This document shows positions 1-10,794 of a stretch of 64,000 bases of DNA, one piece after another. Made by a program: the position numbers and the translations under genes. The notes below the pieces were generated by a model that made no database searches, was not told where the DNA came from, and saw only the letters and a program-made list of their open reading frames with translations. The stretch is from contig KB445791.1 in assembly GCA_000320605.2 (NCBI GenBank), positions 2,289,057 through 2,353,056 on the forward strand, written 5' to 3'. The stretch is from Gelatoporia subvermispora B. Taxonomy: Eukaryota > Basidiomycota > Agaricomycetes > Polyporales > Gelatoporiaceae. The stretch's first letter is position 1; each line of letters starts with the position of its first letter.

Positions 1-480
1 CGCGTGTGTCGAACAGTACTTGTGGACTGTGCGGCGTGCCTAATAGTGTGGATTGTGCTGAACAGTGTGAATTCTGGACACACAATTTTCTGCATGAATG
101 GCACAAGGGCTACAGGATAGCTACGTCTACAACATAGTGTTACATAGAGAGAAAACGTCTGGGAGAAATCGGCAGCCTAAAAGTAGATTTCGAACAGCGA
201 TGACGGTGTGCTATGTGGCCCGCACTAACCGTCTGAATGATGAATGAAGTAGAACATACATGACGTCCGCAAATGGTGCCGGGAAGGTCGAAGGGAAAGA
301 TTAATAGATCATAAAAATAAACATTGAACAGATCGAGAAGATTGGAACCGGCCATGGGTCTTGGAATGCACGAAAAACGACAGAAACTGGGCTCTACTGC
401 GATCGATAAGTATGGGTGCCCGTCGATGTCGTGTAGCCCCCTCTCTGCAAATATACAGACCGATTGTCCAGCACATTAAG
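1..480. other. Intergenic stretch at the window edge
   Basis: No convincing gene is seen. This is the 3' flank of the minus-strand RRM gene that ends at 481. The first 75 bases contain a few near-repeats of the word gaacagt. The short open frames on both strands have no family signature and no plausible splice partners. Confidence 0.5.
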
Positions 481-3400
481 CTACACGCGGTTGTGTTTCA
501 CGTGAGGATTGAATGCATTGTGCTGGTAGGAGTCACGACGATTGAATCGCCTCGGAGGTGGGGTGTGACGGGGAGCAAACTGTTGCACGTGTGGAGCAGA
601 CATGTAGGCTCCACGCGCCGAGGAAGCACTGCTAATGGAACCCGATGATGACGCAGCCGGAAGCAGCATCGGAGGCGGGGTAGGGTGCATGTGTGGGTAG
701 TGGGTCCCGGGACCGGAGGGATGCGATGGACTCAGCATCCAATTTCTCGGAGGAGGATTCAAAGGCGAATGAGGAGGTCTATTCTGTGCCAGTGCATATG
801 GGTACATGGGGACCGCGAATGGTGGCCACGTCTTGATCGCCTGCGAGGGGGCTGTTGACTGCGGCGGAGGACTCTGCCCATGTTGAGTGCTCGACATGTA
901 TTGGTTCAGCGCCTCGGGATTGTACACCGGAATGAGTGTGCCATGTTCTCCTTGAATGAAGCCAGTAGGTTGCAAAGGAGCTTGCGAATTCAAGTTGCCC
1001 ATAACTTGTGCCTGTGAAGCCTCACCTCCGGGCGGGGGAGGGGGATATGCCATGTAAGGCATCATCGGCTAGGAACAATATTTTGGTTAGCATGGCCCGA
1101 GTAGTAGAGTTCAAGAGACGCACGTTGAACATCGGTACATGCGAAGGTTGCCAATAGGCCGGTGTCCCTCCAGTCATACCGATAGCGCCTCCGTCTCCCG
1201 GCGGCTGCACACCGGGTGGCGGGGGCGGTACTGGGAACTGGCTATAGCTGTGAACGAACGGAACCGGATAGGGATACTGGGGATGGTACATATGCATCCA
1301 TGGATTCTGGAACGGATGCCCTGCATGTGGTACAGAATAATGCTGCGATGGAACAGCTGAGGCAGCAGGAATCACAGATGCCGACGGGGGCCTCGTATCC
1401 GAAAGGCGATGGGTACTGTCGAGAGTCAAAGGCGAATCGGCCTTCGACACCCCAGTCGCCTTGCCTGACTGAGAAGGAGGCATTCCTTCTGCGTTATGTA
1501 TATGCGTGTGACTACCGTCATCGAGACGCGTGTCTGTTGGATGGCCAGGTCGGCACAAAACGCTTCATCTCATTACACGATGTGACTCACCTGTCTTCCC
1601 GTGAGTTGGCATGTCCGCAGGCATAGAATGCGACACCTCCCCTTCTATCCGTTTCTTGAAGCTGAGGTCTCCCGGGCTATGATGTTGAACGCCCGGAATA
1701 CCCCCTATCCCGCGGGAAGGGCTGGAAGGAAAGCTCTGTGTATAGTTACGGCCGCCTCTCCAAGGGCTGCGTTGCGGATTGACGTCTCGCAGCTGGACAC
1801 GAATCTGACGTCCGTTGTACACGCGGTTGTGCTGAAGGTGACACATCCTAGGTCAACCCCGGACTCGAAAACCACTCGTACTGGACGGACCACTAACCTC
1901 TTCTAGGATAGCTCGAGCCGGCGCGTCAGTGTCAGTGAATCGAATGAATGCGAATGCAGAACGTTTGTTCACTGTGATACCATGAGCTGGACGCAAAATG
2001 GAAACGACCGTGCTACTTACTTGGTCGGACGAACTGGATCGTGTCGATATTTCCGTATCTTTCGAATAACACCCTCAGCTTGGCCTCATCCCACGCAGTC
2101 GGGCCGAACATCTCCAAGCCGCCGACAAAAATCGTGGACGGATCAAATTCCTTTCCTCTATAGCGCTCGTCGACAGCGAGCGCTCCGGCGCTCTGAGGCG
2201 ACCCGAAGCAGGCGTCTGTCTTTGGTCGGTCTGCACCGCAGGCAGACAACTCTTCTACAACGCTGCTCATTGTACTCGGCGTTGGAGGGAAATCATCATT
2301 CTGTTTGGGAGTCAGAGGCGTTATCGGTGACAAGGAGAAGCCCGGAGTGGGAGGAATGATGTCCGTTGCATGCCCCCGTCCATCCTGAGAAGCCGCGCGC
2401 CTGCCGAACGTTGACAAGATGTGAGGGTCGTTGCGACGTCCGGAAGTCGCGTCATCCTTGGTATGAAGGACTGCCAGGTTCAGGGACATGGAAGATGAGC
2501 GCGAAGGAAGTGAGCTGAACGTTACGTCGAGATCATCGATGCCGTCCTCGTTCATGTCCCTGTCTCCCCATTTACGAGCATCTATTTTGGTCCCAAAGCG
2601 AAGAAGGCGAGTTGAGCGTTTCTCGTTTAACGACGGAAAGTCTTTCTCGGACCGTTTAGGACTCCCCGCATGTTCACTGGCCTCGCGGGGGCCGTGAGAG
2701 TCGAAGATGCAAGAGGCAGACTGTAGCTGCGATGCATCAACGAATGGAGAGTCACGGGTGAAAACATGGCCGTCCAAGGATGTGGAAGAGCCAGAGAACA
2801 TCGATCGCTGCGGAGCAGAACCTTGAAAACTGGGACTAGTAGATTGGAAGTTACCCGCGCGTGACAACGTTCGCGGGTCTCCAGAACGCTGGTACTCTCC
2901 TCCCGTGCTCTGCAAGGCTTGTGTGTGTCGTTTCGGACCTGGGCTGCCTGAGGACTGAAAAGGAAATGAAGCGCGAGGAATTTGTGGGGCAGTGTTCATG
3001 ACGTTACTGGGAAGCGAATGGTGAGCCCATGTGGCCGTCATGAATGGTATGCGTCGCAGAGTCTGCGCAATGATTATTGTGAGTTCATTCATGCGTCTGA
3101 TTACCGACAAAACCCTGATACTCACTGCGAGAGCATTTACGCAATCGTTGCGGTGCTCGTACTTCACCTCCCATATGCCATCGTCCATATCGGTGGATCT
3201 GGGAGCATCATGCGAAAGGGGATGCACATCGCCCCGTGTATGCGCTGCTTCATCAGATGTTTGCTCTTAGGACGCCTCATCTATCGTATATGTTTGGAAC
3301 TTACGTCCTATGTCGGGTGTGTACTTGAAGAGATGCTCCACTTTACCGAAGGCCTCCGCAATGCCTCGCACTGTCTGAAATTCGATAAGCCAAAGAAGTT

Positions 3401-4461
3401 AGCTCAGGTCCAGAAACGGTCTAGTACCCTCACCTTCTCGTCGAATTGCAGGGGGCAAAACAAGACGCCTGTACCTCCCAGGTTTTCCGAGGATACTGTA
3501 CTGGCAGGCTGGCCGGTTACTGCCGAAGTGCCGATTTCAGCAGCCTCCGCATTATACAATACTGATACAAATCTAGAGCATACATTCAGCATATGCGCGA
3601 GCATGGACGGACACGATAGAGCTACGCACTTGCAGCCATTGGGACGGCACAGCCGCATAGCAGTAGGAGCAACCCAGGACTCGTGACATGGACCTGTCGC
3701 CCCGACTGAGTCGTCGTAACTAGGAGTGGGAGTAGCGCATTGGATCGGTATTCTGTGAAAGACGGATCTTCAGCGGGACAACAGAGAGTACACCGCCGAG
3801 TGTCTCGAGAATGACACGTACCGGTAGGAGACAAGAATAGTCCTGGAGGCTCTAGCGGGCTCGTAACGCAAAAGACGCCCCATGAGAGGGCGAGGGGGGG
3901 CTGATTGGAGAGTGTCAATCAATCGTGCGGCGGCATTGGCGTCCTGATATAGAATATATCAGATTTCTCATCATGGATTGACGGGTTAGACGACGGTATG
4001 ATATCAGCGATCCCTACCTCGCACTGCACAAACGCGCAGACACTGCCTCTGAGATCACGTACGATTTTCGTTGCTTTGACCTTGACGTATTCGGATAGAT
4101 GCTCCGAGAGGAGGCGGGCTAACTCTCCGTGATCGACATTGGGGGGAAGACTGTATCAGAAACGTAGGCCCGATGAGAGATGGTCCGCCTACAACCGATC
4201 GTACGAGGTGACCTACCTTCCAACGAAGATGCTAGCATCGTGCGACACCTTGTCACCTCTGCTAATATCCGCACACAGGGGACTGTTGTCGTCCGGTTCG
4301 TCCGGTTTATCCTGCGAGTTCGAACGAGGACCTCCCGGTGGGGTGCTGTAGGGGTTGAGTATGGTGTTCTGAAGGTGTGGCGGCGACGGCGGAGGCGAAG
4401 AATCGAGTGTATCGTATCTGGTGCCCCAAGCACGCGATCTGGTAGGAAATTTGGTGGGCAT
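481..4461 (-). CDS. Three-RRM RNA-binding protein (Rim4-like architecture)
   Basis: Predicted 1096-aa cytoplasmic or nuclear RNA-binding protein in 12 exons: 4461-4217, 4150-4018, 3943-3822, 3752-3630, 3572-3434, 3374-3305, 3244-3126, 3062-2021, 1971-1898, 1831-1591, 1533-1139 and 1068-481. All phases close. RRM1 (about residues 74-166) opens with DASIFVGSLPP. RRM2 (about 240-325) opens with GVLFCPLQF. RRM3 (about 630-705) opens with STIFVGGLEMFG and carries an RNP1-like SAFAFIRF. A long Ser-rich linker separates RRM2 and RRM3, and the C-terminal 300 residues are Pro/Tyr/His-rich and probably disordered. Three RRMs with low-complexity tails resemble yeast Rim4, a meiotic translational repressor; that identity is inference. 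The start at 4461 is the first ATG in frame with RRM1 and lies about 290 nt downstream of a TATAAAAG. PIN4- or Spo5-type RRM proteins are alternatives. Confidence 0.8.
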
Positions 4462-4745
4462 GGAGTAGGACAAGTACTCTGTAACAGTTAGTGATGGAGG
4501 TTGTGGGTGGGGTCTTGAATGAAACGGCTGAAACCACCTCGTAATATCAGACAGCTTGATTGTGGAGAGATCCCAGGAGATCGGTGAGGAGACTAGAAGG
4601 TGTCAGCCCATCAATTGCGAGTATCCATATCGGACGCCAACGGTACGGAAACTTCTGTCAAACGCCTATACGCCGCAGAGAACTGCATTATTCTCTTGGA
4701 AAATCTCCCTGACGAGTCGGTCTACCAGTACAGTTCCGACCGCGA

Positions 4746-4753
4746 CTTTTATA
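4746..4753 (-). promoter_or_regulatory. TATA box of the RRM gene
   Basis: TATAAAAG on the minus strand, about 285 nt upstream of the chosen start at 4461. It implies a 5' UTR of roughly 250 nt, possibly spliced. No other good TATA word lies closer. Confidence 0.4.
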
Positions 4754-5736
4754 ATTCGGGTTGTGTTCGGATGATGTGCAGGAATGTTTTCGTAAACCAT
4801 GAATCGCAGCCACATGCAGAGGAAGGCTGGGTATTCCCGTACACTCTGCCCCAGCCCGAAACGACGATCTGTGCCTTCTCGAGCAAAGAACGTCATGACG
4901 CGCCCGATGCGGACAACAGTACCGTGGTCATCGTGATTTGGACCTGTCGTGCGCCTGACAGCCTGCAGCTTCTCGTCTTGAGCGGCTCCGGGAGAAGATG
5001 CCGGTGTCTCTTGGAGCGTGCGTAGCAGCAGCCCATGACCACAAGAAAAGTGCGACAAACACCATTCCCGGGACATCTATATCAGCCGGCGCCCTGGCTT
5101 CCACGAAGCTACCCAACGTCTGCGAATCGCGCTAGTGGCTTCTTCCGTACTTAAGAGTTAGTTCCATAAATGTCCACGAATATGAACACATTAACTTGCG
5201 TAGCTGTCACACGAGCCGTATCGCACTTGTTTCCAAGTCGAGCAAGGTTTGCACAGTGTGCATCATCACTAGCTGGAAGAGCCGAGTTGGAAGCCAAAGG
5301 CACACAGGATGCGCAAGATGAGGGAGCATTCATGTGGGGTCGTCATTAATGCGAGCCAGAGGAACCCTGTGGGCAGTGTTCAAAGTTCAAGATACTATTC
5401 AGAAGACCTGTCGATCGAAATCAGAAGACACACGTGAATGACGCAAAAGTTCCCACGACTCATACCTATACTTACGCTTTCTTCGGCATCCCTCCCAATT
5501 ACTTATAGTACTGGCAGCAGAGAAGCAGCGTCTCGCGTAGTACTGTGACGAAATTCTGCTCTTTTTTATTCCAGCGGCAGGAGGGTATGAGAACATAGAC
5601 TAGACGAAAAAGCACCTCAGCCTATTTCTAATCTAGGACACATCTCGGAATCCACGAACTCCCGAGTCTACCCTAGGAAAGTACATCCGTCCAGGGCTTC
5701 AGAATGTAAACCCCCACTACAAATGAAATGCGATCG

Positions 5737-5848
5737 TCTTCGACGGCACCACTTAACACACAAGGCTGGGCGAGGCCCTAGTCATCGTCGGCCATGAACG
5801 CGTGACAGTCCGGACCCGAAGGGCGAGGATGACTGGGGTGCCGTCGAA
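5737..5848. repeat. Inverted repeat upstream of the kinase gene
   Basis: TTCGACGGCACC at 5739-5750 is matched by its exact reverse complement at 5837-5848. Inside it a second, imperfect pair (agtcatcgtc near 5780 and gaggatgact near 5830) continues the dyad. The right arm ends 4 bases before the TATA box. It could form a cruciform or be a dyad for a dimeric regulator. Confidence 0.6.
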
Positions 5849-5852
5849 AGTC

Positions 5853-5859
5853 TATATAA
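5853..5859 (+). promoter_or_regulatory. TATA box of the kinase gene
   Basis: TATATAA lies only 22 nt before the ATG at 5881 and 58 nt before the next in-frame ATG at 5917. If transcription begins about 30 nt after the TATA box, the mRNA would start after 5881, which favours 5917 as the real start. Confidence 0.5.
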
Positions 5860-5880
5860 CTGTCGATATGAGCGTTACAG

Positions 5881-7081
5881 ATGTCCCACATCGCCAGCTA
5901 CACCGGACCCGTCAGCATGGCAAAATTGGACCTTGCACAATCCGAGGATGTCCTCACCTATCTGGCTAACACGCCATTCCGCAGTGTCACCGTCACGCCG
6001 CTAGTAGGAGGGATGGGCAATTACACCTTCCGTCTACGTTTGCACACTCCATATGAAGGACAAACATCTCTGGTTTTGAAACATGGAAAACCCTATATTC
6101 CCGGCAACGAAGACTTTGCACTCGCATTGGAGCGCCAGGTGAGGTGACAAATGCATATTCTCTTCTCTGGCTCAACGGAAGTGGTAGAGGTTCGAGGTCG
6201 CTGCTCTGCGCCAAGTGAAGGGATGGCTTCGCGAAGATGACATGGTTGCCGTCCCTGCAGTGCACTCGTTCGATGAAGACGCGAACGTCATCATAATGGA
6301 CGATTGCGGGGAGAGTGTGGTGACGCTGAAACAGCTGCTGTTGACCACCTCTCCGCAATCCGTTCTCGCCCGGCAAATGGGTACATCACTCGGCGTATTC
6401 CTCGCACGACTCCATTCGTGGGGCGGCGGCAGTGATGCAAATCTCGCGTTCTTCGCCCAGAACAAGCAAGCCAGGGAGCTGTCTGCTTTCATCACCTACG
6501 GCAGGCTTGTGTCGACCCTCGCCGATGGCACGCTTCCTGCACTATCCGACCCCCCTCTCTCCATCCCACAGGACGAGCTGGAGCGAGTTGAAGTTGTGGC
6601 AAAAAACGCGACGCAAGCGATGCTGACCACGCAGGGGACACTGGTGATGGGAGACTTCTGGCCGGGAAATGTCCTGGTCAAGACATCTGTGGGCGACGGT
6701 GGCGAGCCGGTTTTGGAGAGGCTTTGGGTCGTAGACTGGGAATTGGTGAGGCCAGGCGTGGCAGGAGTGGAGATCGGACAATTCTGTGCAGAGCTCACGC
6801 AAGTCCAACGGTTCAGCAGCAACGGCAAAGATGCAAGCATCCAAGTCCGGGATTCATTCCTTTCTGCGTACCGGGAGACGCGTGCGGTCGGCGTGGACGT
6901 TGTCAAGGCCGCTCTGATCCACGTAGGGGCTCACCTCGTGACTTGGACGCCAAGGGTACCCTGGGGCGGTAAAGAGACGGTCAGAGAGGTGGTACTCGAG
7001 GGGCTAGGTTATCTGGTGAATGCTCAGAATGCAGAAGAGGAGTATCTGAAGCAATCTTTGGTGGGGAAGTTGTTACTCTGA
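5881..7081 (+). CDS. Aminoglycoside-phosphotransferase-family (APH) kinase-like protein
   Basis: Two exons, 5881-6138 and 6188-7081, split by a 49-nt intron, give 383 aa from the first ATG or 371 aa from ATG 5917 (context AGCATGG). The protein has the APH/choline-kinase-like fold. An N-lobe glycine-rich turn (LVGGMGNYTFRL) and a strand lysine (SLVLKHGKP) come first. The catalytic-loop motif is MGDFWPGNVLV at about residue 237, with Met in place of the usual His. The metal-binding motif is WVVDWELVRPG at about 262. Fungal members of this family phosphorylate small molecules, mostly unknown; methylthioribose kinase and choline kinase are relatives. The substrate here cannot be read from sequence. 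Confidence 0.85.
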
Positions 7082-7454
7082 GCTAAATTGTACTTTCTGG
7101 TTATGTACCGTTCGAGAATGCGAGCTGCTCTGGACAAGTCTTGATAAACGGCATCCAGGTGTTTCCACGGGCTGTCCGCTTAGCATCCATAGACAGTCCG
7201 TGTTGTTTATAAGATGACAGCTTGCTGGTCAGACAACTGAAGCTCTGAAGATCGAAGAACAGGACCTGGGTCGAATGAGAGAGGTCAGTGCACCATTAGG
7301 CAGTTCAATCTCCGACAGTTGTCGGTGGCGGCAAATTTGCCACCGGCCTCGAAGATATTCGAAGCATTCAGCGCCGTCTACTGCTACTGATCTCTGCCGC
7401 CTGGGCTCCGTGCTACTTGGTCTTTCTGTTTTACACCGCACCGACTAGTTCGCA
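7082..7454. other. Promoter region of RPB6
   Basis: This 373-nt gap between two plus-strand genes must hold the 3' end of the kinase gene and the promoter of RPB6. An open frame on the minus strand at 7229-7441 has no signature. No TATA box is obvious, which is usual for a housekeeping gene. Confidence 0.5.
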
Positions 7455-8170
7455 ATGTCTGATGACGGCTTCGGAGGTGGAGGTGGCGAGGACTACGATT
7501 ACGATCACCCCGGGTGAGTGACACTCCGTACTTACTCTAGGATCACCACTAGACTAAGCTTTCCAGGTTCACTGAGGACACATTTGTGCGCCTACATCTG
7601 AACGCTACGACTGTCTGTGTCTGATACAGTGCTATTACAATCAGGATGACAACTACGACCTGCTCGCGACGGAGCTCCCTGATGGCGAAGCCGGCGAGGC
7701 AGAGGGTAGTGGCCAGGTGAACGGCTTCGAGGGCGTGAACGGCGTTGAACATGATCAAGACCAAGAGATGGCAAATAGCGAGGCACAGCAGCAACAAGAC
7801 GCAGCATCAGGCGCAGGCTTGCGAGGCGAGCGACAACCCAACAAGGTCCGGATTACAACGCCGTACCTCACAAAATACGAGCGTGCACGAGTTCTCGGCA
7901 CAAGAGCCCTTCAGATCAGGTCAGTCTTGGATTCTCGTTAGATTCTTTGGGTCTTCTAGCCGTGGCCCTCTCGCTGATCACGTTGTGTTGCTCGACCCCG
8001 CATCCTGCAGCATGAACGCGCCGGTCCTGGTACCACTCGATGGCGAAACAGACGCACTGCAAATTGCTATCAAGGAGCTATCGCAGCGAAAAATCCCCCT
8101 TATCATCAGGCGGTATCTACCAGATGGCAGTTTCGAGGATTGGAGCGTCTCAGAGCTGATTAGCGATTGA
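7455..8170 (+). CDS. RPB6: RNA polymerases I/II/III shared subunit RPABC2 (Rpb6)
   Basis: Four exons (7455-7513, 7567-7585, 7630-7919, 8011-8170) encode 175 aa. The N-terminus is acidic and glycine-rich ([17 protein letters not shown]). The conserved C-terminal half contains [20 protein letters not shown] and [16 protein letters not shown], both diagnostic of Rpb6. The protein binds the clamp/foot region common to all three nuclear RNA polymerases. The 19-nt second exon is supported because it keeps the frame between strong splice sites. The largest partner subunit in this window is RPB2, 47 kb away. Length is slightly above yeast Rpb6 (155 aa) because of the acidic linker. Confidence 0.95.
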
Positions 8171-8408
8171 TTTATCCTTTAGCATCCTGTACTTGTAAGT
8201 GGTAATCGCGTCTTCCACTTACTCGTCTCATATGGGACATAGATTATTCGCATGTTGTCAACGCTTTTCGTCTTTCCATCCGGTTTGGTGTGCTACCCCG
8301 CAAGATTCGTTAGGGTATTCCATCCATATTGTAACAATGCGGTGTCAAATAAAAATCTAGTTGATACACTCGTGGATTATAGTACACAAACGTCCGACAT
8401 TGCAATGC

Positions 8409-10027
8409 TCAAGCTTTCAATCGCGGTTTCTTGGTAACGGGGATCGAAACCTCTACAGCTTTTGCCTTCACCTTACTCCGCCCTGTGATCGGCCGAGCTG
8501 CTTTCATGGATGCGGCATCTAACACAGTCGTCTTCGGGGTATTAGTCGCGTTACTGAACATTGTGCCCCGCTCAGGATCATCGTCATCTTGTCTAAGTCG
8601 CGTACTTCTCCGCTTTGATGGACTGCTCTCTTCATCGAGATAATGGCAAGCTTCATGTCGCCGTTTGCTGGAGGATATGGATAGCGGAGGGCATGATGCG
8701 GGCGATCGGTTCTCTTTATTAGTGTAGTCTTTAACATCTGCGGCACATCCAATTGAGTATTGGTCTCCTAGAAAAGAATATACAACTGACCTGTACCCTT
8801 CGCGTGGATGGTGTTCGTGATCTCCTTGGATACCGCAAAGGCTCCGGAGCTCGCAGGTTTCCCAGTACTGTCGAGAGTGGTCTGCACCTCCCAGTCTGAC
8901 GGACGCAACTTCTTCCAGTCCTCGATAACCTTTTCTGCCCACTGATCCGTCTCCCCCTCCACGTGATAGTCGATAATACCGTCCCACTCACTCCCCGGAG
9001 CCGTTTTATTGACGAAGACGACCTTTCCAGCATAGCTCCTTGTATTCCTCGATGATGACGATGATGACGTGGCGGGAGGGGCGGATTCTCGAACGGCCTT
9101 TGCGAAGTCCTTGACGAGTTTCTTGAATCCGTGGACTTTCAGGGAGGTGCCCATGATAATTAGCATATCAGGTTTGCGAGTGATGTCGCTCGACTGTATG
9201 CTGCCGATGTCATCTCCCAACGGGTGTGGCTCGTCATATAGGACGATGGACGGCCTCAGAGTGCCAACTTTAAGAGCGCGGGCCGAGCGCGCTGTGCGGG
9301 CATTCGCTAAAGGCAACATAAGGACGTGGAACACCCTCATACAACATAGGACTCACAGCGATCAGTGCACTCGGGGCAGTCTGGGGGGCTCCCTGTCGCA
9401 AACTTGACGATGTGCTCTTCGGTGCAAGGGAACTCCGCTGAGCAGAACGTGCACCGCACACGATGTATGTCGCCATGAAGCTGGACGTTGCGGACGTCCT
9501 TGGCTCGCAGCTTGCCCTTGCCCTTGCCAGTCAACCGCGCTCCCTCACTCGAGCTGCCTATGAGTCCTGCCCGCTCTTCGAGGCCATCGATATTCTGAGT
9601 GTAGGACCGAAGAAGTTTTCGTTTCGAGTCAAGTGTCTTGATGAAACGGTGGGTAGGAGACGGCTTCGCGGAGTCGATGGAGCGTTTGAGTCCGGAGATG
9701 AATGTATAGAAGACTGCCGTGGATGTTGGGTTGCGGAATAAAGACGCGTCGAATAGGTCGCGGCCTTTGAGTACCGCGTCAGGGTATTGCTCCTTGACGA
9801 GAGCGTACAGTCCGTCGGAGGAGCGGAAGTCCTACAGAAGAAATCCGTAAGAATGGGCGCAACCCAATAAAAATAGCTGATATTACTGGAATACCACAGG
9901 AGCATGAGATGCCTGCTCCCGTGACCACCACAATTTTCTTGCATTTGGCCACGGCGAGTGATAAATTGGATAGTGTCCGCCGTGTGGACGCGTCCGAGCT
10001 GGATGCCTCAAGATCCAAACTGATCAT
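8409..10027 (-). CDS. Sir2-family NAD-dependent deacetylase, Hst3/Hst4 type
   Basis: Four exons (10027-9887, 9831-9357, 9306-8791, 8737-8409) give 486 aa. NAD-binding motifs VVTGAGISCSCGIP (residues 34-47) and DFRSSDGLY follow directly on each other across intron 1. TQNIDGLEERAG, the catalytic His in VQLHGD, and two zinc Cys pairs (CTFC and CPEC) are present, then IIMGTSLKVHG. This arrangement matches the Hst3/Hst4 branch, which removes H3K56 acetylation in the nucleus. The C-terminal 110 residues are basic and Ser-rich and contain TNKENRSP (codons 8717-8709), a KEN-box-like degron. The last intron has two in-frame acceptors, giving 23 or 53 nt; I chose 53 as a normal length. The promoter holds two ACGCGT words. 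Confidence 0.92.
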
Positions 10028-10794
10028 CTTGAGAATTGTAGGTTACTGAGTGGATGAGACCCGCCGTCGCGTGTAGAAGGACGCGTGTGGGTGAGGACGT
10101 GGGTAGGTGGTGGCCGTGGTGCGGTGCTCGCTCGCGCGGTGGATGCCTGTTTTATCAAGTCGCGTCGCGTCGCGTCCACACGTGACCCCGACGCGTCGGT
10201 GTAATTACTGTACGTCAGCCGCATTCTCGTGTCTCTTTCTGCGTCTGCCTCGTACGTAACATCAATGTCAAACTCGTCTCGAGTGTGTTCTGGGATGCAT
10301 ATAGGTTGCGTGAGGAGACAGTGAAAAGAATTCCGATATAACAGAAGAATACACTGTGTACAACGCAAATTGGCCAGGACCACCATGCGTCACGATGGGC
10401 GCCCGATCTACTGGATCGCTGATATGTCCTCTGCAATATGTAGAGCTGCGTCAAGGTATGCATTCATCAACACCATGTGTGAACTCGGGCTACAGTACTC
10501 AAACAATCCGATATGTCTGCAAGCGCGACTGCTACAAGCTGGCCGCCGTCAGTTCCCATGCGCTGCTTCCATTTTCGCCTGGTCCCCACAGCTCTGTGTG
10601 GCATGCATCGCATCACAAATCCCATGACGGGGTGGAGAGGATGAGTAGAGTCCTCTACCATTGCAATTTTCGATGCCAGCAACTCGGTGGTAACGACGAC
10701 TACATCAGGCGCAGCGTTGAGTTACATGTGCTCGAGATGATCGCGGACACTGACGTACATCCAAGATTTAACGCTTGATGTGCTTCACTTGGAA
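10028..10794. other. Upstream region of the sirtuin gene
   Basis: A 767-nt gap between two minus-strand genes. It holds two ACGCGT words (10081-10086 and 10191-10196) and a run of CGCGT units near 10161-10176, then a large stretch without domain-bearing frames. The 140-aa plus-strand frame at 10356-10778 shows no family signature or splice context and is not called. Confidence 0.5.
10081..10196. promoter_or_regulatory. Paired MluI-type (ACGCGT) cell-cycle boxes
   Basis: ACGCGT occurs at 10081-10086 and 10191-10196, 55 and 165 nt upstream of the sirtuin start, with a (CGCGT) repeat between them. In yeasts this word is the MCB bound by MBF at G1/S. Use by this fungus is inference. Confidence 0.45.

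Larger units (their letters stand above)
4462..5880. other. Intergenic region between RRM gene and kinase
   Basis: This 1.4-kb divergent intergenic region holds the minus-strand TATA box at 4746-4753, an inverted repeat at 5737-5848 area and a plus-strand TATA box at 5853-5859. A minus-strand open frame at 4666-5076 and an overlapping one with a hydrophobic stretch (MVFVALFLWSW, near 5060) have no recognisable domain and are crossed by the RRM-gene TATA box. I do not call them genes. Confidence 0.45.

Noticed and set aside
4666..5076. 136-aa minus-strand frame and overlapping hydrophobic frame upstream of the RRM gene
   Set aside because: It spans the likely TATA box of the RRM gene and shows no family motif; ends in CGV, which is not a CAAX box, so it is not a pheromone precursor.
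10356..10778. 140-aa plus-strand frame
   Set aside because: No recognisable domain, no intron, odd composition (many Cys/His scattered), and it lies in the sirtuin upstream region.
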